Assembly (NCBI RefSeq): GCF_002563715.1
Contig: NZ_PDJJ01000001.1
Location: 124,001-188,000, forward strand
Direction of reading: 5' to 3'
Source of the DNA: Isoptericola jiangsuensis
GTDB lineage: Bacteria > Actinomycetota > Actinomycetes > Actinomycetales > Cellulomonadaceae
DNA: 64,000 nucleotides
Shown here: in pieces, positions 15,850 through 24,229 of the stretch
Layout of the letters: the number at the start of each line of letters is the position of its first letter
Numbering within the stretch: position 1 is the stretch's first letter
Made by a program: the position numbers and the translations under genes
Notes under the pieces: generated by a model
What the model saw: only the letters and a program-made list of their open reading frames with translations
Told to the model about the DNA's origin: nothing
Database searches by the model: none

Positions 15850-16733
15850 CCCTTGAGGCCCGACCTGGACACGCCCTCGATGATGAACCGCTGCAGGAAC
15901 GAGAACAGCAGCATCACGGGCACCGACGCGATGACCGCTCCGGCCATGAGCACGTCGTAGCGCACCTGGTTGGCGCCCTGGAGGGTCGCCAGGCCCGCGG
16001 GGAGGGTACGGGTCTCCGGGCTGAACAGGACGTACACCGGCCACAGGAAGTCGTTCCAGTTGGTGAGGAAGGCCAGCAGCGCCAGGGTGGCCATCGCGGG
16101 TCGTGCCAGCGGGACGACGACCTGGACGAACACCTGGAAGCGGTTGGCGCCGTCCAGCAGCGCCGCCTCCTCGAGCTCGACGGGCAGGTTCATGAAGAAC
16201 TGCCGCATGAAGAACACGCCGAAGGCGCTCGCGGCCGAGGGCACGATGATCGCGGTCAGCGTGTTCAGCCAGCCGAGCTCGGACACGATGAGGTAGTTCG
16301 GGATCACGAGGATGACGCCCGGCACCATGAGCATCGCGATGACGAGGGCGAACACGACCCGCTTGCCGCGGAACTCCATCCGCGCCAGGGGGTAGGCCGC
16401 CAGGGAGGCGGTCGCCACGACGAGCGCCGCCGTCGCGGTGGCGGCCAGCATCGAGTTGGCGAACCACGTCAGCACGGGGGTGTCCGGGGCGCTGAACAGG
16501 TACTGGTAGGCCTGCGTGGTGAACGGGTCGGGGATCCACGACGGCACCGTGCTGGCGGCCTCGGTGCGCGTCTTGAACGACGTGGCGAGCATGTACACGA
16601 GCGGGCTGACGAAGCCGAGCGCGAGCAGGTAGAGCACGAGGTAGCGCAGCGAGCGTCGGCGTGCGGGCCGCAACGACGGGTCGGTCCTCGACGTGCCGAC
16701 CGGGGGTGCTGCGGTGTCCTGGAGGGAGGTCAT
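15846..16733 (-). CDS. ABC sugar transporter permease, MalG type
   Basis: A 295-residue inner-membrane permease with six predicted helices. The cytoplasmic EAA loop is VELEEAALLDGANRFQVF, followed by the VPLARPAMATLALL segment (about residues 180-215), where the ATPase docks. The N-terminus is a polar 30-residue extension. It belongs to the carbohydrate uptake transporter-1 family. It overlaps the first permease by 4 nt upstream and the GH43 lipoprotein by 4 nt downstream, so the four genes are translated as a chain. No ATPase gene lies in the cluster; actinobacterial transporters of this class commonly share one MsiK-type ATPase encoded elsewhere. Confidence 0.93.
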   Translation of the reverse strand: MTSLQDTAAPPVGTSRTDPSLRPARRRSLRYLVLYLLALGFVSPLVYMLATSFKTRTEAASTVPSWIPDPFTTQAYQYLFSAPDTPVLTWFANSMLAATATAALVVATASLAAYPLARMEFRGKRVVFALVIAMLMVPGVILVIPNYLIVSELGWLNTLTAIIVPSAASAFGVFFMRQFFMNLPVELEEAALLDGANRFQVFVQVVVPLARPAMATLALLAFLTNWNDFLWPVYVLFSPETRTLPAGLATLQGANQVRYDVLMAGAVIASVPVMLLFSFLQRFIIEGVSRSGLKG

Positions 16734-17728
16734 GAACGCACCTTCTTGCGGGGACGGACGGCGTCACGGTCGCGGAAGAGCCAGAACACGAGCGCGCTGA
16801 GCGCCATGAGGACGACGGTCAGCAGGTAGCTCATGGCGGCCGCGCTGCCCATCTGGAACGAGCTGAGCCCGGTCTCGGCGATGCGCATGATGGCGGTGCG
16901 GGTGCTCCGGCCGGGCCCGCCGTCCGTCATCAGGTAGGACTGCCCGAACATGTTCGCCGACATGATGATCGTGTTGACCGTGACGAACATCAGCACGGGC
17001 CGCAGCCCGGGCAGGGTCACGTGGCGGAACCGCTGCCAGGCGCCGGCGCCGTCCATCTTGGCGGCCTCGTACAGCTCGGCCGAGATGTCCTGGAGCGCCG
17101 CGAGGTAGATGACGGCGTTGAACCCGAGGGTCCACCAGACGGTCACGCCGACGAGCGACGCCCAGGCGGCGGGCTGCGACGTGAGCCACGCGGTGGAGTC
17201 GGGCAGCCCGAGCACCCCGAGGTAGTGGTTGACGAGGCCGATGTTGGTGTCCAGCAGGTAGCGCCAGAGCACCGAGATGACGGCCACGCCGAGCACGTAG
17301 GGCGCGAAGTAGACGGCGCGCAGGAAGTTCCGCCCGGGGAACCGGGCGTTCATCATGAGCGCGACGCCGAGGGGCACGACGAGCAGCAGGGGCACGCTCA
17401 GGACGGTGAAGATCCCGGTGGCGCGCATCGACTCCCAGAACGGTCCGCCCGCGGTCGACGACGGGTCGAACAGGGCCTGGTAGTTGCTCAGGCCCACGAA
17501 CGGGTGGGTGGGGAACGTGTAGTCCCAGTCGTGCAGGGAGATCCAGACGCCGAAGCCGGCGGGGAGCAGCACGAACGTGCCGAACAGCACGAGGAACGGC
17601 GCCAGGAAGAGCCAGGGCGTCGCCGGTGCGGGGGCGATCGGGCTGCGCCGACGGCGCGAGCCCGCGGGCGGGCCGGACGCCCCCGCACGTGCGGGGGCGT
17701 CCGGCCGGTGGGTGACCGCTTCGGACAT
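16730..17728 (-). CDS. ABC sugar transporter permease, MalF type
   Basis: A 332-residue permease with six membrane helices. The N-terminus is a 38-residue Pro/Arg/Ala-rich cytoplasmic tail, then PWLFLAPFLVLFGTFVLLP is the first helix. The EAA loop is ELYEAAKMDGAGAWQRF at about residues 218-234. It starts 2 nt after the binding-protein gene. Codons 8-19 lie in a 36-bp perfect palindrome (17671-17706), which would fold into a very stable mRNA hairpin just after the start codon. That could lower permease synthesis relative to the binding protein. Confidence 0.93.
   Translation of the reverse strand: MSEAVTHRPDAPARAGASGPPAGSRRRRSPIAPAPATPWLFLAPFLVLFGTFVLLPAGFGVWISLHDWDYTFPTHPFVGLSNYQALFDPSSTAGGPFWESMRATGIFTVLSVPLLLVVPLGVALMMNARFPGRNFLRAVYFAPYVLGVAVISVLWRYLLDTNIGLVNHYLGVLGLPDSTAWLTSQPAAWASLVGVTVWWTLGFNAVIYLAALQDISAELYEAAKMDGAGAWQRFRHVTLPGLRPVLMFVTVNTIIMSANMFGQSYLMTDGGPGRSTRTAIMRIAETGLSSFQMGSAAAMSYLLTVVLMALSALVFWLFRDRDAVRPRKKVRS
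17671..17706. repeat. 36-bp perfect palindrome inside the first permease gene
   Basis: The arms, 17671-17688 (GGCCGGACGCCCCCGCAC) and 17689-17706, are exact reverse complements with no spacer. The palindrome is fully coding (part of the permease's N-terminal tail) and starts about 22 bp into the gene. The position, directly after the binding-protein gene, is where sugar ABC operons often have an expression-tuning stem-loop, usually in an intergenic gap. Confidence 0.85.
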
Positions 17729-17730
17729 CG

Positions 17731-19041
17731 TCAGCCGCCGAACCGAGCCAGGTTCTCTTCCATGAGCGAGGTGGCGCGCGCGCTCTCCTCCGTGAGGGCG
17801 GTCTCCGGCGGGCGCGTGCCGAGCACGCCGTCGGCCACCGCGACCTCGAGCGTCTCCGACTGGATGGTGCCCAGGCCGGGGACCGGCGGCAGGAACCGCA
17901 TCGTGTCGATCGCGTCGGCGATCGGCTGCTGCACGGTGCCGTCGAGCACGCCGGACGAACGCACCGACTCGCGGGCGGGGATCATGCCGGCCTGCGCCCA
18001 GTCGCCGGAGTGCTCGCTCATCCAGGCGACGAACACCTGCGACGCGGCGACCTTGTCCTCGTCCGGGTCGTTCTGGTGCGCGAGGAAGAACTGGTGCGAG
18101 CTCGCCCACACGGCCTGCTCGCCCAGGACCGCGGGGACGGGCGCGGCCGCGTACGGCAGGCCGGAGTCCTCGAGGTCGTTGATCTGCCAGATGCCGTCGA
18201 AGGTGATCGACGTCGCGCCGTTCTTGAAGGCGACGTACTGGGCGTCCTGCGCGACGTCGGCGGGGCTGTAGCCGTCGTCGACGATGGAGCGCATCCACTC
18301 CAGGGACGCGACGCCCTCGGCGGAGTCGAACTGGGCGGCGGAGCCGTCCGTGGCGTAGGGCTCGCCGCCGCCCTGCCACTGCCCGGACAGGAACATCAGG
18401 TGCGCGGGCCAGCGGGCGGGCATCCAGAAGGGGTGCTCGTAGCCGGCGGCCTGGAGCTTGTCGAGCGCGTCGGCGAAGGAGTCCGCGTCGGTCGGGGCCT
18501 CGGTGATGCCGGCTTTCTCGAAGTGCTCGGTGTTGTAGTACATCGCCAGCGAGTGCACGTCCAGGGGCACGCCGTAGCGCTGACCGTCGTACTCGATGGC
18601 GTCCCAGATCGCGGGGGTGAAGTCGTCGGCGGTCAGGCCGATGCCGTCGAGCAGCGGGTCCACCGGGTCGATGACGCTGCGGGCGGCGTTGGTCGACAGC
18701 TGCTCGACGTGCATGACGCCGACGTCGGGGCCTTCGCCGGCGGTCACCGCGGCGGGGAGCTTCTGGTAGAACTCCGCCCACTCCACGGTGTTGGACTTGA
18801 CGGTGATGTTCTCGTGCTCGGCGTTGAACTGGTCGACGAGGCCCTGCATGAAGGGGCCGTCGCCGCCGGTGAAGCCGTTCCAGTAGTCGATGGTCACGGC
18901 GGGGCCGTCGTAGGTGTCGCTGAACGCAGCGGGCTGCTGCTGTGCGGCGTCGCCGCCCGAGCATGCGCCCAGGGCCAGCACGCCGAGCGCCGCGACAGCC
19001 GCGGTGAGGCGCGTGCCTCGGGTGCGGTACGTCGTCGTCAT
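17731..19041 (-). CDS. ABC sugar transporter substrate-binding lipoprotein
   Basis: A 436-residue extracytoplasmic solute-binding protein of the family 1 (MalE-like) type. The signal peptide ends in the lipobox VLALGAC (Cys27). The mature protein begins with a Ser/Gly/Ala/Gln-rich linker, then VTIDYWNGFTGGDGPFMQGLVDQFN, the typical first strand and helix of sugar-binding proteins. WDAIEYDGQRYGVPLD and ATSITFDGIWQI are also family segments. It is the first gene of the importer operon. The promoter region carries TACAGCGCTGTA at 19091-19102, between it and the divergent LacI gene. The ligand is probably an arabino-, xylo- or galacto-oligosaccharide released by the GH43 enzymes, which is an inference. 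Confidence 0.93.
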   Translation of the reverse strand: MTTTYRTRGTRLTAAVAALGVLALGACSGGDAAQQQPAAFSDTYDGPAVTIDYWNGFTGGDGPFMQGLVDQFNAEHENITVKSNTVEWAEFYQKLPAAVTAGEGPDVGVMHVEQLSTNAARSVIDPVDPLLDGIGLTADDFTPAIWDAIEYDGQRYGVPLDVHSLAMYYNTEHFEKAGITEAPTDADSFADALDKLQAAGYEHPFWMPARWPAHLMFLSGQWQGGGEPYATDGSAAQFDSAEGVASLEWMRSIVDDGYSPADVAQDAQYVAFKNGATSITFDGIWQINDLEDSGLPYAAAPVPAVLGEQAVWASSHQFFLAHQNDPDEDKVAASQVFVAWMSEHSGDWAQAGMIPARESVRSSGVLDGTVQQPIADAIDTMRFLPPVPGLGTIQSETLEVAVADGVLGTRPPETALTEESARATSLMEENLARFGG

Positions 19042-19090
19042 GGTCGTCCTCCTCGTCGAAAACGGTGCGCGGTCGCGCTGGGGGCGAATG

Positions 19091-19102
19091 TACAGCGCTG
19101 TA
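19091..19102. promoter_or_regulatory. LacI-family operator, copy 1
   Basis: TACAGCGCTGTA, a perfect 12-bp palindrome with the central CG step typical of LacI-family operators. It lies between the binding-protein gene and the divergent regulator gene. An identical copy stands before the GH2 gene. Confidence 0.8.
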
Positions 19103-19186
19103 ATGTCGTTTGTCGAGAGTGGTGCCGTACCCCCGCGCGACCACTACGATCAGTGCGACCGGGGGGACAGGGGCGCGGAGGTGGCG

Positions 19187-20203
19187 ATGGCGGGCAAGGG
19201 CCGGGTGCGGCTGGTCGATGTCGCCGAGCACGCCGGCGTGTCGATGAAGACCGTCTCGAACGTCGTCAACGGCTACGCCCACGTCCAGCCTGCCACCCGC
19301 GCGCGCGTGCAGGCGGCCATCGACGAGCTCGGCTACCGCCCGAACCTCACCGCGCGCCGCCTGGCCACCGGGAGGACCGGCATGATCGCGCTGGCGATGC
19401 CGGAGATCGACCACCCGTACTTCGGCGAGCTGGCCCGCCACGTGGCCGAGGTCGCCGCGACGCAGGGCTACCGGGTGATCATCGAGCAGACCCTGGGGGA
19501 CGAGGCCGCGGAGCGCGCGGTCCTGCGGGACCGCGAGGCAGGCCTCGTCGACGGCGTGATCTTCCAGCCCATGCGCATCGCGACGCTCGACATCGCGCGG
19601 CTGCACCGCGACCTGCCGCTGGTGCTGCTCGGCGAGGTCGAGGCCCCGGTGACCACCGACCACGTCATGATCGACAACGTGCAGGCCGCGGCGGACGTCA
19701 CGGCTCACCTGCTGGCCCAGGGGTGCACGCGCATCGGGTTCCTCGGCATGGTCGAGGGCGACATCACGGTGACCAACAGTCGCCGGCTGCTCGGCTACCA
19801 GGAGGCGCTGGTCCGTGCGGGCCTGCCGCTGGACCCCCGGCGGGTGCTCACCGTCGGAGGGTTCACCTCGGGCGACGCCGCGGCGGCGGTGCGGGCCGCG
19901 ATCGCGGAAGGTCCGGCGTTCGACGCGCTCGTCTGCCGCGACGACCGGTTCGCCGTCGGCGCGCTGGCGGCGCTGCGCGAGGCGGGCCGGACGGTCCCCG
20001 ACGACGTGGCGATCGCCGGCTGGGACGACTCGGCGCTGGCCCAGTGGACCTGGCCCGCGCTGACGTCGGTCGCGCCGGACAAGCACGAGCTGGCCCGGGT
20101 CGCGTTCGACCTGCTGGTCGAGCGGATGGGTGGCGCCCAGGGGGTCGGGCGTCACCGCGTGGTGCGGCACTCCGTGAGCGTCCGGGCCTCGACCGCCCGC
20201 TGA
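19187..20203 (+). CDS. LacI family transcriptional regulator
   Basis: A 338-residue repressor. The N-terminal HTH and hinge are RLVDVAEHAGVSMKTVSNVVNGYAHVQPATRARV in pieces across residues 7-40, followed by LGYRPNLTARRLATGRTG. The periplasmic-binding-protein-like effector domain follows (about 60-338). The ATG at 19187 has GGAGGT a few bases upstream; a GTG at 19181 is an alternative. It lies between the importer operon (divergent) and the GH2 gene (76 bp downstream), and the same palindrome marks both target promoters. It is therefore the local repressor, relieved by the imported sugar. Confidence 0.94.
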   Translation: MAGKGRVRLVDVAEHAGVSMKTVSNVVNGYAHVQPATRARVQAAIDELGYRPNLTARRLATGRTGMIALAMPEIDHPYFGELARHVAEVAATQGYRVIIEQTLGDEAAERAVLRDREAGLVDGVIFQPMRIATLDIARLHRDLPLVLLGEVEAPVTTDHVMIDNVQAAADVTAHLLAQGCTRIGFLGMVEGDITVTNSRRLLGYQEALVRAGLPLDPRRVLTVGGFTSGDAAAAVRAAIAEGPAFDALVCRDDRFAVGALAALREAGRTVPDDVAIAGWDDSALAQWTWPALTSVAPDKHELARVAFDLLVERMGGAQGVGRHRVVRHSVSVRASTAR

Positions 20204-20245
20204 GCCTCCCGCGGATCGTGGAGGACTATTCCTGTGCGCACGCTT

Positions 20246-20257
20246 TACAGCGCTGTA
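20246..20257. promoter_or_regulatory. LacI-family operator, copy 2
   Basis: TACAGCGCTGTA again, identical to 19091-19102, 21 bp before the GH2 start codon. Its position over the promoter implies direct repression. Confidence 0.8.
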
Positions 20258-20278
20258 GAAATGGTCCATCCTCAACCC

Positions 20279-22105
20279 ATGCGTGAAACCTCGACGACGA
20301 GCCCCGCCAGCGGCGACGGCGCCTACCCCCGACCCCAGCTCGTCCGCCCGCGGTGGCAGGACCTCTGCGGCGAGTGGGACTTCGCCATCGGCGACCCCGC
20401 CGACGACGAGGGCGCGGCCCTCCGCCGCCGCGGCGCCGCCCTGCCGGGCCGCATCCGCGTGCCGTTCCCGCCCGAGTCGACCGCGTCCGGGGTCGGTGAC
20501 ACGCGGCCGTACGACACCGTCTGGTACCGCCGCGAGGTCACGCAGGCCGACGTCGTCGCGGCAGGCGGCGGGACGCAGGGCGACGTGCTGATGGTCCGTT
20601 TCGGCGCGGTGGACCACAGCGCCCAGGTCTGGGCGGACGGGGTGCTGCTCGGGGCCCACGACGGCGGTCAGACGCCGTTCGCCCTCGAGGTGCCGCCCGA
20701 GATCGCCGCGCGCGAGACGTTCACCCTCGTCGTGCGTGCCCAGGACGACCCCCGCGACGTCACCCAGCCCCGGGGCAAGCAGGACTGGCGCGACGAGCCC
20801 CACTCCATCTGGTACCACCGCACGACCGGCATCTGGCAGCCCGTCTGGCTCGAGGTGGTGCCGCGCACCGCCGTCGAACGCTGCGACTGGACGACGGACG
20901 TGCCCGCCGCCGCCGTGCGCTGCGACCTGCGACTGACCCGGCGCCCCGAGCCCGGCAGCACGGTCGAGATCGTGGTCAGCCACCAGGGCGACGTCCTGGC
21001 GCGCCAGCGCCTCGCGGTCGACGACAGCGAGACGTCGTCCGTGATCGGGCTGCACCGGCAGGGCAACGGCCAGGCGTACGAGGAGCTCCTGTGGTCCCCG
21101 GAGCGGCCCACCCTGCTCGACGCCACCGTGACCGTGACGGGCCCCGACGGCGACGTCGTCGACCACATCGCGTCCTACCTCGGGCTGCGCTCCACCGGCG
21201 AGGCAGGTGGACGCTTCCTGCTCAACGACCGCCCGTACTACGTGCGCGCCGTCCTCGAGCAGGGCTACTGGCCGCAGTCGCACCTCGCCGCCCCCGACGC
21301 CGAGGCGCTGCGGGACGAGGTGCGGCTCATCAAGGACCTCGGGTTCAACGCCGCACGCGTGCACCAGAAGGCGGAGGACCCCCGGTTCCTCTACTGGGCC
21401 GACCGCCTCGGCCTGCTCGTCTGGGGCGAGATCGCCGCGCCCTTCGCCTTCACCCCGCGCGCGGTCGAACGCACCCTGCGCGAGTGGGTCGACGTCGTCG
21501 CGCGGGACCGGTCGCACCCCAGCGTCGTGACCTGGGTGCCGGTCAACGAGAGCTGGGGGGTGCAGCACATCGCCCACGACGCGGCGCAGCAGCACTTCAC
21601 CCAGGCCCTCTACCACCTCACCAAGGCGCTGGACCCCACGCGGCCCGTCGTCTCGAACGACGGCTGGGAGCACACCCGGTCCGACCTCCTCACCGTGCAC
21701 GACTACACGACCAGCCGCGAGCCCCTGGAGGCGCGGTACGCCACGCACGAGGCGCTGGCCGACCTGCCCGGGCAGATCGGGCCCGCCGGCCGCCGGGTCG
21801 CGCTGCAGCCGTCCGCCGTGGCCGGCAAGCCCGTGATGGTCACCGAGTTCGGCGGCATCACCTGGGCCCCGGGATCACCCATCGAGACCTGGGGGTACGC
21901 CGTGGCCGACTCGGCCGACGACTTCGAGCGTCGGGTCCGGGACGTGTTCGAGGCCCTGTACGCCAGCCCGGGCCTCGCCGGCATCTGCTACACCCAGCTC
22001 ACCGACACCCTCCAGGAGGCCAACGGGCTCGTCGACGAGAACCGCAAGCCGAAGCTGCCGCTGGAGACGATCCGCTCCATCGTGCAGGGCGAGCACCACC
22101 CCTGA
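20279..22105 (+). CDS. Glycoside hydrolase family 2 enzyme (beta-galactosidase/glucuronidase type)
   Basis: A 608-residue cytoplasmic enzyme without signal peptide. The order is a GH2 sugar-binding domain (about 20-195: LCGEWDFAIGDP, DTVWYRREV), an Ig-like domain (about 200-300) and a TIM barrel (about 305-600). The acid/base is Glu424 in PVNESWGVQH and the nucleophile Glu523 in MVTEFGGI. The length fits the shorter GH2 enzymes. ATG 20279 is chosen because the longer frame from 20234 would run through the operator; there is no clear ribosome binding site. It probably hydrolyses the imported oligosaccharide. The sugar specificity (galactoside, arabinopyranoside or glucuronide) cannot be told. 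Confidence 0.9.
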   Translation: MRETSTTSPASGDGAYPRPQLVRPRWQDLCGEWDFAIGDPADDEGAALRRRGAALPGRIRVPFPPESTASGVGDTRPYDTVWYRREVTQADVVAAGGGTQGDVLMVRFGAVDHSAQVWADGVLLGAHDGGQTPFALEVPPEIAARETFTLVVRAQDDPRDVTQPRGKQDWRDEPHSIWYHRTTGIWQPVWLEVVPRTAVERCDWTTDVPAAAVRCDLRLTRRPEPGSTVEIVVSHQGDVLARQRLAVDDSETSSVIGLHRQGNGQAYEELLWSPERPTLLDATVTVTGPDGDVVDHIASYLGLRSTGEAGGRFLLNDRPYYVRAVLEQGYWPQSHLAAPDAEALRDEVRLIKDLGFNAARVHQKAEDPRFLYWADRLGLLVWGEIAAPFAFTPRAVERTLREWVDVVARDRSHPSVVTWVPVNESWGVQHIAHDAAQQHFTQALYHLTKALDPTRPVVSNDGWEHTRSDLLTVHDYTTSREPLEARYATHEALADLPGQIGPAGRRVALQPSAVAGKPVMVTEFGGITWAPGSPIETWGYAVADSADDFERRVRDVFEALYASPGLAGICYTQLTDTLQEANGLVDENRKPKLPLETIRSIVQGEHHP

Positions 22106-22226
22106 CCCGGGCAGCGCCCGGCAGCGCCACCGCGGCCCTCGACCCGCGACGCCACCACCGCGGCGAGACGGGTCGGGGGCACGGCGGAGCGGCGGGGCGG
22201 CCGCCGTCACCCGGACCGCACAGGCG

Positions 22227-22232
22227 TACGGT
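22227..22232 (+). promoter_or_regulatory. -10 element TACGGT upstream of the desaturase
   Basis: TACGGT ends 6 nt before a GTG at 22239. By analogy with other genes here this predicts a transcript starting at or next to that GTG. It is the only promoter-like box seen upstream of the desaturase. Confidence 0.4.
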
Positions 22233-22238
22233 GGAGGT

Positions 22239-22370
22239 GTGGGTGTTCGAAGCAACGGCCCACACGAGGCCGAGCACGACGCCTCGCCGACGGGGGTCCA
22301 CACCTCCGGTCCTGACGCGGGGTGGCCGGGCGAGCCCCAGGGGGTGACGGAACATGTCCGTCTCGAGTGA
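22239..22370 (+). CDS. Possible leaderless 43-residue upstream ORF
   Basis: GTG at 22239, TGA at 22368-22370, overlapping the start of the desaturase gene (22354) in another frame. The product begins MGVRSNGPHEAEHDASP and is rich in His, Glu and Pro. A TACGGT box 6 nt upstream makes leaderless translation plausible. No family is recognised. It could couple translation to the desaturase, or be only the non-coding 5' leader of that gene. Confidence 0.25.
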   Translation: MGVRSNGPHEAEHDASPTGVHTSGPDAGWPGEPQGVTEHVRLE

Positions 22371-23448
22371 ACGTCCTGTCCTGTCCGACGTGGCCGCCGC
22401 CGCCCGCCCGGCGCGGCGTGCGGCCCGCGACTACTCGGTGCTGGCGAAGATCGTGCGGGAGTCGGGTCTGCTGCGCCGCCGGTACGCCTACTACTGGGTC
22501 CGGCTGATCGGGGCGGTGGTCGCGTTCGGCCTGGTGTGGGCGGGGGTCGTGCTGGTGGGCGACTCGTGGTGGCAGCTGGCGCTCGCGGCGGCGCTGGCGG
22601 TGGTGCTGGCGCAGCTGGCGTTCCTGGGGCACGACAGCTCGCACCGGCAGGTGTTCCGGTCGCGGGCGTGGAACGACTGGACGGGCCGGGTGCTCGCGAA
22701 CGGGTTCGTGGGCCTGAGCCACGCGTGGTGGACGGCGAAGCACGACGCGCACCATGCCGCCCCGAACCAGGAGGGGCAGGACCCGGACATCGCGTCGCGG
22801 GTCGTCGCGTTCACGCCGGCGGCGGTGGCGGAACGCCGCGGATGGCGGGCCTGGTTCGCGCGCCGCCAGGGCTGGTTCTTCGTCCCGCTGCTGACGTTGG
22901 AGGGGCTGAACCTGCACGTGGCGAGCGTGCGGAAGGCGCTGGGACGGCGCCCGGTGGTGCACCGAGCGGTGGAGGTCCCGGTGCTGCTCACCCGCCTGCT
23001 GCTGAACGTCGTGGTGCTGCTGGTGCTGCTGCCCCCGGCGATGGCGGGCGCGTTCCTCGCGGTGCAGCTGGGCCTGTTCGGGGTGCTGCTGGGCGGGGCG
23101 TTCGCACCGAACCACAAGGGCATGCCGATCGTGCCGGCGGACGCGGAGGTCGACTTCCTGCGCCGCCAGGTGCTGATGTCGCGCAACATCCGGGGGAACG
23201 CCCTCGTGGACTTCGTCATGGGTGGCCTCAACCGGCAGGTGGAGCACCACCTGTTCCCCAGCATGCCGCGCCCGAACCTGCGGCGGGTGCAGCCGCTGGT
23301 CCGGGAGTACTGCGCCCAGCTGGACGTCGCGTACACGGAGGTGGGGTTCTTCGCGTCGTACCGGATCGTCATCGGCTACCTCAACGACATGCAGCACCGC
23401 GCCCGGGACCCGTTCGGCTGTCCGCTCGCGGCGCAGCTCGGGCGCTGA
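22354..23448 (+). CDS. Membrane fatty acid desaturase
   Basis: A 364-residue membrane di-iron desaturase that introduces a double bond into an acyl chain using oxygen and reduced ferredoxin. All three His boxes are present: HDSSH (93-97), HDAHH (130-134) and QVEHH (295-299). The Q in the third box is typical of front-end or acyl-lipid desaturases without fused cytochrome b5. Helices lie at about 50-92 and 185-245. The ATG at 22354 has only a weak GGGGGTGACGG site. It stands alone and probably adjusts membrane fluidity. The regiospecificity is not readable. Confidence 0.93.
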   Translation: MSVSSERPVLSDVAAAARPARRAARDYSVLAKIVRESGLLRRRYAYYWVRLIGAVVAFGLVWAGVVLVGDSWWQLALAAALAVVLAQLAFLGHDSSHRQVFRSRAWNDWTGRVLANGFVGLSHAWWTAKHDAHHAAPNQEGQDPDIASRVVAFTPAAVAERRGWRAWFARRQGWFFVPLLTLEGLNLHVASVRKALGRRPVVHRAVEVPVLLTRLLLNVVVLLVLLPPAMAGAFLAVQLGLFGVLLGGAFAPNHKGMPIVPADAEVDFLRRQVLMSRNIRGNALVDFVMGGLNRQVEHHLFPSMPRPNLRRVQPLVREYCAQLDVAYTEVGFFASYRIVIGYLNDMQHRARDPFGCPLAAQLGR

Positions 23449-23550
23449 CGGGCCGCTCCGGGGCCGCCCGGGGAGGCGTAGAGTCGAGAGTATCCGGGTG
23501 AAGGTGCCTCGTCCGAGGCGCGCGGACCCGGAGGCGCAAGGGAGGCCGTC

Positions 23551-23904
23551 ATGGCCACCACCCCTCCGACGCGGCTCACCTCCGCGGTCAACGGCAGTCC
23601 TCGCCGGTCGGTGACCGGCACCAGCCAGGTCCTTCCCGACAACCGGGGGAGCGTGAGGTCCCCGCGGAGCCGGGTCGGCGCACTCTGGGTCGGCATCTGC
23701 GTCGCGGCGCTCGTCCTCGTGGCCCTCATCGTCTTCATGCTCCAGAACACCAAGCCCGTGCTGGTGACGTTCCTGGGGTTGCAGGGGTCGGTCCCGCTGG
23801 CCGTGGCGCTGCTCATCGCCGGCGTCGGCGTCGGCGTGATCGCGCTGGTGATCGGCACGATCCGCATCACCCAGCTGCGGCGGCGCCTGCACGACCGCGG
23901 CTGA
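23551..23904 (+). CDS. LapA family (DUF1049) small membrane protein
   Basis: A 117-residue protein. A polar 50-residue N-terminus with PRSRVGALWVGICVAALV starting the first helix (about 43-65) precedes QNTKPVLVTFLGLQGSVPLAVALLI, the hallmark of lipopolysaccharide-assembly-protein-A-like proteins. A second helix (about 78-100) ends in RITQLRRRL. The ATG follows a GGGAGG ribosome binding site. In Gram-positive bacteria the role of this family is unclear. It lies 102 bp after the desaturase. Confidence 0.8.
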   Translation: MATTPPTRLTSAVNGSPRRSVTGTSQVLPDNRGSVRSPRSRVGALWVGICVAALVLVALIVFMLQNTKPVLVTFLGLQGSVPLAVALLIAGVGVGVIALVIGTIRITQLRRRLHDRG

Positions 23905-23929
23905 GCGATGCTCGGCGCCTGCTCTCCGC

Positions 23930-23935
23930 TACGGT
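23930..23935 (+). promoter_or_regulatory. -10 element TACGGT of a leaderless gene
   Basis: TACGGT ends 6 nt before the ATG at 23942, with no ribosome binding site. Confidence 0.45.
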
Positions 23936-23941
23936 CGGCGC

Positions 23942-24205
23942 ATGGATCTCAGCCCGGTGCGACGTGTGGCCCGGCCGGTGGCCGTGGTGGCGCTCCTGCT
24001 CGCGGTCGCCGACGTGTTCCGGTGGGGCAACCGCTGGTACGTCTCGACGATGTTCGGCGGCGCGGCGAGCGGCGACCCGCTGGCGGTGGAGCGGCTGGTC
24101 GGCGCGTACACGGCCCTCCTGACCGGCCTGGTGTGGCTGGCCGTCGCGGTCGTCGCGGCGACCGTGGGGTGGCGGCTGCGCGTCGTGGCGACGGTGTCGC
24201 CGTGA
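23942..24205 (+). CDS. Small membrane protein of unknown function
   Basis: An 87-residue protein with two predicted helices: VARPVAVVALLLAVADVFRW (about 9-28) and TALLTGLVWLAVAVVAATV (about 57-75). They are joined by GNRWYVSTMFGGAASGDPLAVERL. No family recognised. TACGGT 6 nt before the ATG indicates a leaderless transcript. It begins 38 bp after the LapA-like gene. Confidence 0.55.
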   Translation: MDLSPVRRVARPVAVVALLLAVADVFRWGNRWYVSTMFGGAASGDPLAVERLVGAYTALLTGLVWLAVAVVAATVGWRLRVVATVSP

Positions 24206-24229
24206 CGGCGCTCGCGCGCTGACCGGCGC

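Noticed and set aside
16730-21748. A 1,672-codon open frame on the minus strand through the sugar cluster
   Set aside because: Only its 3' part (from 17728) is the real permease; the rest is antisense to LacI and GH2 or out of frame with the binding protein, with Arg/Gly/His-rich shadow composition.
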